A stretch of DNA of 10,270 nt from Alphaproteobacteria bacterium. Its GTDB lineage: Bacteria > Pseudomonadota > Alphaproteobacteria > UBA2136 > UBA6156. The notes under the pieces are model-generated. The model was not told the DNA's origin. It searched no databases and saw only the letters and a list, made by a program, of their open reading frames with translations. The translations under genes and the position numbers were made by a program. Position 1 is the first letter of the stretch, and the number at the start of each line of letters is the position of its first letter. The stretch covers positions 1 through 10,270 of the forward strand of contig JAIXZU010000012.1 of assembly GCA_027489415.1 (NCBI GenBank). The letters run 5' to 3'. Positions 1 through 7,961 of the stretch are shown piece by piece.

Positions 1-481
1 AATCTGCCTCCTTATGTCCTTAATTTTGTTCATATATGGGGCCAAACCAAAACGCATCATCGCCCTCATCGCCCTCCTCACCGCCGCTCTCGGCCTCTGG
101 TCCCTTTCCAGCATGCATAACAAGCCCCAAAACCTAGTGTGGCAGCCATGGTCAGCCGCCGCAGTGGAGAAAGCCCTCACCACCGGACAACCCGTCTTCG
201 TGGACTTCACCGCCGACTGGTGCATCACCTGCAAGGTCACTGAAGCCACTGTTTTAAATACGGAAAAAGTCCAAAAACTGTTCACAGAAACCCGCACGAT
301 TCTGTTTAAAGCGGACTGGACCAACCAAAACCCAGAAATCTCCAACGAACTCGCCCGCCACGGCCGCAAAGGCGTACCCCTCTATCTCCTTTATATTCCA
401 GGGAAAGATGTCGAGATTCTCCCGCAAATCCTCACACCATCCCTCTTAAAATCCAAACTCACCTCACCCACAACCCCATAA
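1..481 (+). CDS. dsbD: DsbD/ScsB-family thiol-disulfide transporter, C-terminal part (5' end cut by window)
   Basis: This is the C-terminal end of a membrane thiol-disulfide transporter. The frame is open back to the window edge (first full codon at base 2), so the ATG at 14 is probably internal and the real start lies outside. Numbering from that ATG, residues about 1-33 are hydrophobic and look like the last membrane helices. A thioredoxin-like domain follows, with active site WCITCK (C70 and C73, codons at 221 and 230), the preceding VDFTADW stretch typical of DsbD-type domains, and a GVP at 120-122 that would be the cis-proline loop. Family knowledge: DsbD moves electrons from cytoplasmic thioredoxin across the inner membrane to periplasmic partners, and its C-terminal thioredoxin domain faces the periplasm. 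It is the only plus-strand gene and converges on the DUF192 gene. Its coding strand is strikingly C-rich. A ScsB-like or other DsbD relative is possible because the transport domain is missing. Confidence 0.8.
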   Translation, partial: ICLLMSLILFIYGAKPKRIIALIALLTAALGLWSLSSMHNKPQNLVWQPWSAAAVEKALTTGQPVFVDFTADWCITCKVTEATVLNTEKVQKLFTETRTILFKADWTNQNPEISNELARHGRKGVPLYLLYIPGKDVEILPQILTPSLLKSKLTSPTTP

Positions 482-508
482 AAAAAGCCGCCATTTAGGC
501 GGCTTTTT
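482..508. terminator. Bidirectional intrinsic terminator between convergent genes
   Basis: A perfect 6-bp GC stem (GCCGCC 487-492 with GGCGGC 498-503) closes a 5-base loop (ATTTA). It is extended by A-tract 482-486 pairing with T-tract 504-508. Read on either strand, the hairpin is followed by a run of at least five T. The stop codon of the DsbD-like gene (479-481) runs into the A-tract, and the DUF192 stop codon (507-509, minus) lies in the T-tract. One hairpin can therefore end both transcripts. Confidence 0.88.
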
Positions 509-950
509 AGTACTTTACCGTATGCCCCACACTTACACCACGCCTGGCCGTCCACCCGCCATTCACCTCTAAAACCACGTCCACCGGCTCTCCGGAAGGC
601 AAACCCGTCTCATCAAACGGCTTCGCCCAAGGAATAATCCTCACAATCTTCCCTCTCTGGATATAAATCAAATCCAGCGGAATATAAGTATTCCGCATCC
701 AGAAACTCCGCATCGCAATGTCCGGCCACACAAACAGCATCCCCACGTCATCCGGCATGCTCTTCCGGAACATCAGGCCCACCTCACGTTCCTTTTCGTC
801 ATCCGCAACCTCAACATTCAAGCGCTGCACACCATCGCTCGTATGTATCTCCAGCGGCTTTACGGGCAGCTGCTGGGGTTGGTTGGCATCTGCCTGCCCG
901 CACGCAGCCAACAACACCCCAACAAGCCCTAAATGCTTAAACGTCATCAC
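507..950 (-). CDS. DUF192 family lipoprotein
   Basis: A small exported protein of about 147 residues of the DUF192 family, whose biochemical role is not settled. Seen: a short N-terminal hydrophobic segment ending in a lipobox LAAC with the lipidated cysteine at about residue 17, then the DUF192 core. Its hallmarks are GLMFR, the GMLF..P segment, SFWMRNTYIPLDLIYI, an ..IV.IIP..KP stretch, and a C-terminal VLEVNGGW...V..G pattern. The start is ambiguous. GTG at 950 overlaps the upstream stop by four bases (GTGA) and sits 8 bases after an AAGGGAG ribosome site; ATG at 947 also overlaps the stop (TGATG). Either way the gene appears translationally coupled to the AsmA-like gene. It ends inside the T-tract of the shared terminator and is probably the last gene of the prfB-led transcript. 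Family assignment is firm; function is not. Confidence 0.88.
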   Translation of the reverse strand: MMTFKHLGLVGVLLAACGQADANQPQQLPVKPLEIHTSDGVQRLNVEVADDEKEREVGLMFRKSMPDDVGMLFVWPDIAMRSFWMRNTYIPLDLIYIQRGKIVRIIPWAKPFDETGLPSGEPVDVVLEVNGGWTARRGVSVGHTVKY

Positions 951-3900
951 GCCTTGATCTCCCTTGAAACGATAGGCTGAGGCTTATCATTACTACCCGT
1001 AATCCCACGCCAGAAATCCTTCAGCAACCCCGGAGTAATCACACTCAGCGGCCGCACATTAATCTGCGGGTCATCCGTCGTCCCCTTCAGCTTGAAGTCA
1101 GCCACCACTACACCATCTTGGCTCCCCGTCAGTAGCCCACCCAGCAACGGAATTTTCCCAACCAACCTGTTCAAAGGAATCGCCGGCGCCATCTTGCCAT
1201 CAATATTCAACTGCTTCGTGGTACGGTCATAACTACCGTTCAAACGTAAGCTCATGCTCGGCCCTTCAAAGGCTGCGTTATCAAGGTACCAAACGCCACG
1301 GTCAATCCGCACCGGAATACTCCCCGTCTTGAACTTCGTCGAACTCGTCCCCGAAAGCAGCTGTTCGAGCGACAGCAAACTCATCAATTGCACAAGAATC
1401 GGCGGGTTCTTCAACTCAAAATCAATCAGGGTTAAAATACCGCCACCAACCTCGGGGGTGTCATAGGTAATCTCACCACTCAGTTTGCCATGCTCCAGCT
1501 TGTCATAAATATCAAAGGCATTCAGGGTGCTACCAAGGTCCTGAATATCAATCGTCATTTTCTTACGCCCGGCCTGCCCCCGAAGCTGCGTGGTTAGAAT
1601 ATTCACTTTATGCGCATCATTCACCAGCGCCGTCAGCTTCTGTAAATCCCAACGCCCTTTGGTCGCTTTCGCCACAGCCACCACTCCGTTAAGCTTGCCA
1701 CCTTCGGTCAACACTTCCTGAACATCCAGATTCAACAACAGGTTATCCGGCTGCGTGTCCTCTTTTTCACCCTTTCTCTTCTCATCACTCCCAAACAAAT
1801 CATACCCGCGTAAATCAATGCGCTTGCCCGTCACACTGGCTTTGCCTTCACCCCAGTTCACAAGCACATCGGTCTCACCCACAATAAGTTTGGAAAGCTT
1901 GGCACTGCTGCCATTCAGGTTACCCTCTTTCCATGTCACGGCGCCATTCAACGCTACCTTATTTCCCTGAATATCCAAGCTATCCAGCACCACACTCTCA
2001 CTCACCGCATAAAGCCCTGTAACCGCCACATTCAGCCGCTCGTTTTTGGGCTTGATAAAGTTGGCAGCGGGAACATTCACATCAGCTTTGGCCACATCAG
2101 CATTGGCAGCAAATCCCCAGCGGCCATTTTTGTCTTCAACAAGGTTCAGCGCCAACCCAACAGGCCCGGTCATACTCACCAATGTTATGGAAGCCTGCTT
2201 CAGCAGCCAGTCACTCCCAACTGTTCCTGTCGCAGCGAGCGTCATCATAGCCGGCTGCCCGGGCGCAATATTCTGGCTCCAGTCAATCTCCATCGGGTAG
2301 CTGCCCAGCTCGCCCTTACCCACTACGCGCAATGTTTTGGAAACATCCAACGAAGCCACCACAGCAGGCGCCTTGAAATCCAGCCCCCTAAGCTCCGGCA
2401 AATTGCGAATGGACACATTCGTCAAACTGGATGACACCAGCACCGTGCTATTCGCAAATGTAGTCTCACCACCATGGGGTATCGGCACCAGCACATCAAA
2501 CGTGCTCTCGTGCTGCCCGTAAATCCCCTGCGGAACTTTACCCTTCGTGGCAGGCATCGCAGCAAGCTCACCAATCATGTCATGGGCATCACCTTCCAAC
2601 CGCCCTACCACACGCAGCTCCGTCGGGCTCACAGCGAATATCTGCCCCATCACCACTTTCACATCAGCAGCAGCCTGCTCACCAACCCGTGCTTTCTCAA
2701 CATTCACTTCAAAGCGCTGCCCACGCCACTGGAAAGTCCCCTCCCGGCCCTGCACAGGGCTAATCCCGTCAAGGAACCTCACCTTCGCATCTGTAAAATT
2801 AGCATCAATATCCAGCACACCGCAGGTGTCACCACACCCTGGGAAGGCACTGGGCCGCCCGGCATAATGCGCGGTCAAACTCTGGTACATGCCCTCCTGG
2901 ATATTCGGCCGCACCCACTTCAAAACTTTCGCAAAGCCCGGCAACTGGTCAGGGAACATATCAAAAATCCCCTGCACTTCACCAATCGGGCTGGTTAGCC
3001 TCATATCAATCATCGGGTCGGTCTGCACACCCGCAATGGTGCCGGAAGCCATCACAATACGGCCCTTGCTTGTGGTTGCCTGTAAATCGAGGATGCTCAA
3101 CACATCACTCTCACTCACACCCTCAATTGGCGGAACATAACTGGCCGTCAACGTCAGCTTGGGGAACATCAGCGGCTTGCTGTACCCCTTCGGCGGCTTC
3201 ACTTCCACGTTCAGCAACCGCATCGTCACCCACGGCTGCGCAAGGCGGTTACCGGTCATCAATCGGGTGCCGATTTCCACCTGCCCCTGCGCTTGCAATA
3301 AGTCTTTAAATTGGGGCGGGAAATAATCAGTCACCATCTGGGCATTGGCGCGGTCAAGGCGCCCGCGTATTTCCATGCCATCGGCCTTGGGGCGGTGCGC
3401 AAAACTTACCAGTACGGGTACGTTATCTAGTTCCTTCATCTGCTTCACATCGCCGTACAGGCGCCGTACTACAGCCGTCAGCGTGCCACGCTCACCGTCG
3501 TCCTCATACCGGCCCACAGTCATGTTACCGCGCTCCAGCACCCATTCAGCGCGCTGAACATCATCGCGCAACAATAAGTTCAAGTTAGCAACTTTGACCG
3601 TCTTCAACCGCCCCCAAACACGGTTCCAGCCCAGCCCGTTAAGCCATTCAACCACACCTTCAACCTCGGTCTTGCCCTGCTCCTCACCGGACAAATCCAG
3701 CCCAGCCACCCGAATCCCATCCACACTCCGCACAATCCGCAGCGTCACGCCACTGGCCTCAATCACCTTGGGTGCCGCACTGAACAACAGGAGCTGGGAC
3801 GTCGCAAGCTGAATCGCCGCCTGCTCCACAAAAACGCCAAGCTCGCCATCCGCCCCACGTAAGGCAAGGCCGCTTACGCGAAGGACCGGCCCTTCATCAA

Positions 3901-4111
3901 AAAACAGTTCGGCTTTTTCCGCATCAAGCTGAAGCCCTTTGGGCAGCAGGTATTTTTCCACCTGCGGCAGTCGCGCGGTCAAATCAAGTGGGTGGGCCCG
4001 CGTATACTCGCGCGCCAGCCATAAAAAGGCAGCAATTCCAAGCAGTAACAGCACAAGCATGCCGGCACTGCCGAAACCTCCCCATTTTAAAGCCTTACGT
4101 TTCCAAACCAC
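947..4111 (-). CDS. AsmA/YhdP-like large envelope protein (DUF3971 / AsmA-like C-terminal region)
   Basis: A 1054-residue protein with one N-terminal membrane anchor (about residues 14-33) after a basic stretch (KRKALK), followed by a very long, beta-rich, probably periplasmic region. The centre has the DUF3971-style pattern (about 425-475: GVLDIDANFTDAKVRFLDG then a GTFQWRGQRF stretch). The C-terminus has the AsmA-like ending (about 950-1035): a YLDNAAFEGPSM segment, PAIPLNRLVGKIPLLGGLL, then DPQINVRPLSVITPGLLKDF. AsmA/YhdP/TamB-type proteins are thought to form hydrophobic bridges moving phospholipids between inner and outer membrane; that role is inferred here. The start is GTG at 4111: an in-frame TAG lies 6 bases upstream, and AAGGG (4126-4122) gives a spacing of about 10. 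The gap to prfB is only 13 bases, so co-transcription is likely. The protein has only two cysteines, C426 and C430. The start is moderately sure, the family more so. Confidence 0.82.
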   Translation of the reverse strand: MVWKRKALKWGGFGSAGMLVLLLLGIAAFLWLAREYTRAHPLDLTARLPQVEKYLLPKGLQLDAEKAELFFDEGPVLRVSGLALRGADGELGVFVEQAAIQLATSQLLLFSAAPKVIEASGVTLRIVRSVDGIRVAGLDLSGEEQGKTEVEGVVEWLNGLGWNRVWGRLKTVKVANLNLLLRDDVQRAEWVLERGNMTVGRYEDDGERGTLTAVVRRLYGDVKQMKELDNVPVLVSFAHRPKADGMEIRGRLDRANAQMVTDYFPPQFKDLLQAQGQVEIGTRLMTGNRLAQPWVTMRLLNVEVKPPKGYSKPLMFPKLTLTASYVPPIEGVSESDVLSILDLQATTSKGRIVMASGTIAGVQTDPMIDMRLTSPIGEVQGIFDMFPDQLPGFAKVLKWVRPNIQEGMYQSLTAHYAGRPSAFPGCGDTCGVLDIDANFTDAKVRFLDGISPVQGREGTFQWRGQRFEVNVEKARVGEQAAADVKVVMGQIFAVSPTELRVVGRLEGDAHDMIGELAAMPATKGKVPQGIYGQHESTFDVLVPIPHGGETTFANSTVLVSSSLTNVSIRNLPELRGLDFKAPAVVASLDVSKTLRVVGKGELGSYPMEIDWSQNIAPGQPAMMTLAATGTVGSDWLLKQASITLVSMTGPVGLALNLVEDKNGRWGFAANADVAKADVNVPAANFIKPKNERLNVAVTGLYAVSESVVLDSLDIQGNKVALNGAVTWKEGNLNGSSAKLSKLIVGETDVLVNWGEGKASVTGKRIDLRGYDLFGSDEKRKGEKEDTQPDNLLLNLDVQEVLTEGGKLNGVVAVAKATKGRWDLQKLTALVNDAHKVNILTTQLRGQAGRKKMTIDIQDLGSTLNAFDIYDKLEHGKLSGEITYDTPEVGGGILTLIDFELKNPPILVQLMSLLSLEQLLSGTSSTKFKTGSIPVRIDRGVWYLDNAAFEGPSMSLRLNGSYDRTTKQLNIDGKMAPAIPLNRLVGKIPLLGGLLTGSQDGVVVADFKLKGTTDDPQINVRPLSVITPGLLKDFWRGITGSNDKPQPIVSREIKA

Positions 4112-4124
4112 CTGAAGCTAACCC

Positions 4125-5238
4125 TTAATCACCCCGATTGTTGCCGACCTTATCCGCTAAAGCAGCCTGTATGAAATCATCAATATCACCATCAAGCACG
4201 GCAGCGGTATTACTCGTTTCAATTCCGGTCCGAAGGTCTTTAACCATCTGGTAAGGTTGCAACACATAGCTGCGTATCTGGTGCCCCCAGCTGTTGTCGC
4301 TTTTGGTGGCTTCCATGGCGGCACGTTCGGCATCCTGCTTGGAAATTTCCAGTTCGTACAAACGCGCTTTCAGCATATTCAAGGCAATTTCGCGGTTACG
4401 GTGCTGGCTGCGGTCCTGCTGGCAAGCCACCACAATCCCGCTCGGTATGTGGGTCAACCGGATGGCACTATCCGTCGTATTCACGTGCTGCCCCCCTGCC
4501 CCGCTGCTGCGGTAGGTATCCACACGTACTTTGCTCATATCAATGTCAATCTCAATGCTCTCATCCACTTCGGGGTACACAAACACACTGGCAAAGCTGG
4601 TATGGCGGCGCGCTTGGCTATCGAAGGGAGAAATCCGCACCAGCCGGTGCACACCCGTCTCGGTCTTGGCAAGGCCGTAGGCAAAGGTCCCTTCAATCTG
4701 AATCGTCGCACTTTTCACACCGGCCTGTTCACCGGCCGTTTCTTCCACCATGGAAACCTTGAAACCCTGCCGCTCCGCCCACCGGATATACATCCGCAGC
4801 AGCATACCCGCCCAATCGGCACTCTCAGTCCCACCGGCTCCGGCATGGACTTCAAGGTAGGCATTGTTACCATCCATTTTGCCCCCCAACAGGCACTGGA
4901 TCTCCAGCTTCTTCGCCTCACCAACCAGCGCTTTCAGCTCGTTCACACCCTCATTCACGGTGCTGTCGTCACCGGCCTCCTCACCCAGCTCAATCAGCGC
5001 CACCGCATCTTCCAAACGTCGCGCAATACCGTCGTAGGTTCCAACCTGAACCTCTAGCTTACGCTTTTCCTGCATCACTTGTTTGGCTTTAACCGCATCG
5101 CTCCACAGCGCTCCGTCTGCGGCCAGTTCCTCCAGCTCACCTATCCGTTTTCGCGCAACCGGAAGGTCAAAGACTCCTCCCGAGCAAGGCCAAACCCTGC
5201 TCTATCTGCCCAACCAAATCGCGTATATCCGCCTGCAT
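4125..5238 (-). CDS. prfB: Peptide chain release factor 2 (programmed +1 frameshift)
   Basis: Release factor 2 ends translation at UAA and UGA by recognising the stop codon and triggering peptidyl-tRNA hydrolysis. The full product needs a +1 frameshift. Codons run from ATG at 5238 to CTT at 5172-5170, where an in-frame TGA (5169-5167) would stop the ribosome after 23 residues. Skipping base 5169 places GAC at 5168 in frame and gives 370 residues, matching the family length. In the full product the stop-codon reading tripeptide SPF is at about 203-205 and the catalytic GGQ at about 248-250 (SSGAGGQHVN). The start has GGAG at 5249-5246, 7 bases before ATG 5238; ATG 5241 is an alternative with only 4 bases. 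Annotation without the frameshift would start near 5078 and lose about 53 residues. Synthesis is presumably autoregulated: scarce RF2 favours the frameshift. It is followed 13 bases later by the AsmA-like gene. Confidence 0.96.
5166..5181 (-). promoter_or_regulatory. prfB +1 programmed frameshift (recoding) site
   Basis: On the minus strand the site reads GGGAGG AGT CTT TGA C. It contains an internal Shine-Dalgarno-like GGGAGG (5181-5176), three bases, the slippery CTT (5172-5170), then TGA (5169-5167) and C. This is the arrangement known from E. coli prfB (AGGGGG TAT CTT TGA C), including the C after UGA that weakens termination. Before the slip the frame encodes 23 codons; after it, the RF2 body continues with DLPVARKRI. 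The frame change is read directly from the sequence; the mechanism comes from the known family. Confidence 0.94.
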
Positions 5239-5256
5239 CATCAATCTCCAATTAAG

Positions 5257-5265
5257 ATAATACCA
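5257..5265 (-). promoter_or_regulatory. Possible extended -10 promoter for prfB
   Basis: Minus-strand TGG-TATTAT (5265-5257) resembles an extended -10 element (TGnTATAAT), with one mismatch in the hexamer. It lies between the mrcA terminator and the prfB start, where a new promoter would be needed. No good -35 is seen; TTTCTG at 18 bases spacing is weak. A start about 7 bases downstream would leave a leader of only about 10 bases, barely including the GGAG ribosome site. This is suggestive only. Confidence 0.35.
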
Positions 5266-5293
5266 TTACCCGAAAACCCCCAGAAACTCAACG

Positions 5294-5317
5294 AAAACCC
5301 CACCGGTGAAGGTGGGG
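5294..5317 (-). terminator. Intrinsic terminator after mrcA
   Basis: On the minus strand, CCCCACC (5317-5311), a 6-base loop TTCACC, and GGTGGGG (5304-5298) form a perfect 7-bp GC-rich stem followed by TTTT (5297-5294) and CG. It begins 6 bases past the mrcA stop codon (5326-5324). The T-run is short, so termination may be partial and some transcripts may continue into prfB. Confidence 0.75.
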
Positions 5318-5323
5318 CTCCGC

Positions 5324-7843
5324 TTAGTAAATCCCGAAGGTCCTAAGCAGGTTCTCAATCGGCCCCTGCTGTCCACCCTGCTGGGGCGCACTGCCGGTGC
5401 TGCCATCTTCAGTATCACGCGGCGCGCTCTCACTGCCACCGTTGAAGATTTCCAACCCGGTATCAAAGATATCAGGGCTAACCTCCGTCGGCGCCGTACC
5501 CTCAATAAACGCTTCGGTAATCACCTTTTCGCTATTCGCACCAGGCAGCAGTCCGGTTTTGGCATCAATGCGGGTGAACTCAATCCCTGCCGGTACGGTA
5601 AAGCCTTCAATCGGGGTTCCTTCAAATTGCTTTTCAGCGAAGGACTTCCAGATAGGCAGCGCCGCACGCGCGCCTGTCTCGCCACTACCAAGGGTTTTCG
5701 GCGTATCAAAGCCAACCCAGACGCCAACCGCAAGGCTGGGGCTGAAACCAACAAACCACGCATCGATAGAGTCATTCGTCGTCCCCGTTTTACCCGCCAG
5801 CGGCCGCCCGAGGGAGTTCAAAGAATACCCTGTACCGCGCAACACAATCCCCTGCAGGATATTCGTCATCAGGTAAGCCGTTTTCGGGTCAATCGCCTCA
5901 CGCCCAGCCATTTGCGGCATGGCAGGCGCAACGTCAGGGCTGGCCCCCAGCTGCGCAAGGCAGTTTTCACACGCAGCATGTGCTCTAAACAGCGTCACAC
6001 CTTGGGAATCCTGCACGCGGCGCAGGTAAGTCGGGTCAATCGCCACACCACCGCGCGGATAAACGCTGTAAGCACTGGTCACATCCATCAGGGACATATC
6101 CAAACTTCCCAACGCAATCGAAAGGTCAGTGGTAGGAATACCCTTAAGCCCCATGCGCTTACCAACGTCGGAAACCTGCCGCATCCCCACATCCTGCGCC
6201 AGTCGCACGGTCATCAGGTTACGGCTTTGCTCAAGCCCCTGCCGGATGGTCGTCATGCCATTGAACTTGTTATCATAGTTCTTAGGCTTCCACTCACTGT
6301 CACCAAGCCGGAACACAATCGGCGCGTCCAGCACGGTGCTTGCGGCGGTGTATCCGCGCTCAATCGCCGCCGTGTAAACAATCGGCTTGAAGGAACTCCC
6401 AACTTGGCGCTTGGCCATAATCGCGCGGTTGAAACCAACACCTTCACCAAGCCCGCCAACCATCGCCAGAACCTCGCCAGTGCGCACGTCAATCGCCACC
6501 AGCGCGCCCTGCACGGCAGGCAGCTGCTCAAGGGTGTAAGCGTCACCGCCCTTGGAATTGGCAGGCTTCACCATCACCACGTCACCAATCTTCAGGAAAC
6601 TACTGGGCGTGCCCTTACCGGTCCATTTCATGGAGGCCGCACTCACCATCACTTGCTTACCGTCGCTCAAGCCAACGCGCGCGCTGTCACGTCCCACTTT
6701 CAGCACAACACCGGGCTCACCAATCCGCCAGCTATGGGCGTAATTGGCAGCAATCTTCTCAAGCTCATCCTGCCAGTCGTTCATGTTCTTGATTTTCGCC
6801 AGCGGCCCGCGCCAGCCATGGCGGCGGTCATACGCCTTCAGTCCCTGATAAACCGCTTCTTCGGCCCGTCGCTGGGTCGGCAAATCAAGGGTGGTGTAAA
6901 CACTCAAACCGTCCTGATACAACGCCTTCTCGCCATACTGCTTCAAAATCATCTGCCGGATGAACTCGGCAAAGTGCGGCGCATCTTCCCCCTGTTTCAA
7001 CGGGCTCACATTCAGGCCAATCGGCGTTGCCTTGGCAGCTTCAGCCTCAGCGGCCGTCACATAGCCTTCATCCTGCAACCGGCCAATGATGATATTTCGC
7101 CGCGCCAACGCCGCACTCGGGTTGCGCACGGGGTTGAAACGCGTCGGCGCCTGCGGCATCCCCGCAATCATCGCACGCTCCTGCAAATTCAGTTCCGCAA
7201 GGGTTTTACTGAAATACGTCTGCGCCGCAGCTCCAACACCGTAGCTGCCGTTACCAAGGTAAATACGGTTCAGGTAAAGCTCCAGAATCTCGTTCTTGGA
7301 ATACGCCTTTTCAATCCGCCAACTGAGAATCAGCTCTTTAATCTTCCGCGTATAGGTCCGCTCACTGCTCAACAGGTACGTTTTCGCCACTTGCTGGGTA
7401 ATGGTGCTGGCCCCTTGCTTGCGGTCGGTTGTGGCATTCACCAAACTCGCCCGCACAATCGCCTTCAGGTCATATCCACCATGTTCAAAGAAGTGGCTGT
7501 CCTCAGCCGCCAAAAACGCTTCAACAACCGGCTTCGGAATTTCACTGATCGGCACCCAAATCCGGCGCTCGTTGGCATACTCAGCCACAATCTCTCCATT
7601 GCGGTCATACACGCGGGTAATCAGCGGCGGCTTATATTCGCTCAGTTGCCGGAAATCCGGTAACTGGTTGTCATAATAAACCAGAACAGCACCAAACAGG
7701 GCCCCAAACGCAAGGGTTCCCAGCGCCGCCAGCCATGCACAAATTACCAGCCACTTGGGCAGATTTTTTTTACGTGCGGGGCGGCCTTGGGCAGGCACTT
7801 GGCCCCCATTTCCGCGCGCACTACCTCTACGATTCATCACCAT
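5324..7843 (-). CDS. mrcA: Penicillin-binding protein 1A (bifunctional peptidoglycan synthase)
   Basis: A class A PBP of 839 residues that polymerises lipid II into glycan strands and cross-links the stem peptides in the periplasm. Seen in order: basic cytoplasmic tail, one membrane anchor (about 31-56), and a GT51 glycosyltransferase domain with EDSHFFEHGG (catalytic Glu 114), GASTITQQ (144-151), RKIKE (166-170) and the KNEILELYLNRIYLG stretch. An OB-like insert of about 110 residues follows (about 330-440), typical of Gram-negative PBP1A. The transpeptidase domain has SSFK (nucleophile S483, K486), SRN (540-542) and KTG (685-687). The tail after about 800 is rich in Gly, Ser and Gln. All catalytic motifs are intact. 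C625 and C628 form a CxxC in the transpeptidase region. The ribosome site before ATG 7843 is weak, and ATG 7837 is equally possible. It follows amiC after 118 bases and has its own terminator. Confidence 0.96.
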   Translation of the reverse strand: MVMNRRGSARGNGGQVPAQGRPARKKNLPKWLVICAWLAALGTLAFGALFGAVLVYYDNQLPDFRQLSEYKPPLITRVYDRNGEIVAEYANERRIWVPISEIPKPVVEAFLAAEDSHFFEHGGYDLKAIVRASLVNATTDRKQGASTITQQVAKTYLLSSERTYTRKIKELILSWRIEKAYSKNEILELYLNRIYLGNGSYGVGAAAQTYFSKTLAELNLQERAMIAGMPQAPTRFNPVRNPSAALARRNIIIGRLQDEGYVTAAEAEAAKATPIGLNVSPLKQGEDAPHFAEFIRQMILKQYGEKALYQDGLSVYTTLDLPTQRRAEEAVYQGLKAYDRRHGWRGPLAKIKNMNDWQDELEKIAANYAHSWRIGEPGVVLKVGRDSARVGLSDGKQVMVSAASMKWTGKGTPSSFLKIGDVVMVKPANSKGGDAYTLEQLPAVQGALVAIDVRTGEVLAMVGGLGEGVGFNRAIMAKRQVGSSFKPIVYTAAIERGYTAASTVLDAPIVFRLGDSEWKPKNYDNKFNGMTTIRQGLEQSRNLMTVRLAQDVGMRQVSDVGKRMGLKGIPTTDLSIALGSLDMSLMDVTSAYSVYPRGGVAIDPTYLRRVQDSQGVTLFRAHAACENCLAQLGASPDVAPAMPQMAGREAIDPKTAYLMTNILQGIVLRGTGYSLNSLGRPLAGKTGTTNDSIDAWFVGFSPSLAVGVWVGFDTPKTLGSGETGARAALPIWKSFAEKQFEGTPIEGFTVPAGIEFTRIDAKTGLLPGANSEKVITEAFIEGTAPTEVSPDIFDTGLEIFNGGSESAPRDTEDGSTGSAPQQGGQQGPIENLLRTFGIY

Positions 7844-7961
7844 TGCATCAAGCTACACAAAGCCCTCTCAACCTACAAGCATCCGTCCATGCAACTGCCA
7901 CCACAATCGCCATCGCCGTAAGAAAAGTCGGACAATCCCCTCGGAAAAGACTCACCAAACA

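Noticed and set aside
2474..2998. A 174-codon plus-strand frame opposite the AsmA-like gene
   Set aside because: It overlaps other plus-strand frames over the same stretch, has no recognisable domain, and lies wholly inside a well-supported minus-strand gene.
4257..5057. A 266-codon open frame on the plus strand, antisense to prfB
   Set aside because: It is the same codon-register shadow, here of prfB, which is clearly the real gene.
5306..7663. A 785-codon open frame on the plus strand, antisense to mrcA
   Set aside because: It is in exact codon register with mrcA, so it stays open simply because mrcA avoids TTA, CTA and TCA codons over this span. The product is rich in Arg, His, Asn and Gln, shows no domain, and mrcA has every catalytic motif.
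7848..7913. A 21-residue minus-strand ORF ending four bases before the mrcA ATG, a possible leader peptide
   Set aside because: It has no ribosome site, no attenuator-like hairpins and no run of one regulatory amino acid. An ORF this short is expected by chance in the spacer.
7844..7961. Search for an mrcA promoter or amiC terminator in the 118-base spacer
   Set aside because: No convincing -35/-10 pair was found on the minus strand. The best inverted repeat (AGTC/GACT flanking about 19 bases, near 7925-7952) is only 4 bp and lacks a proper stem, so neither element is called.
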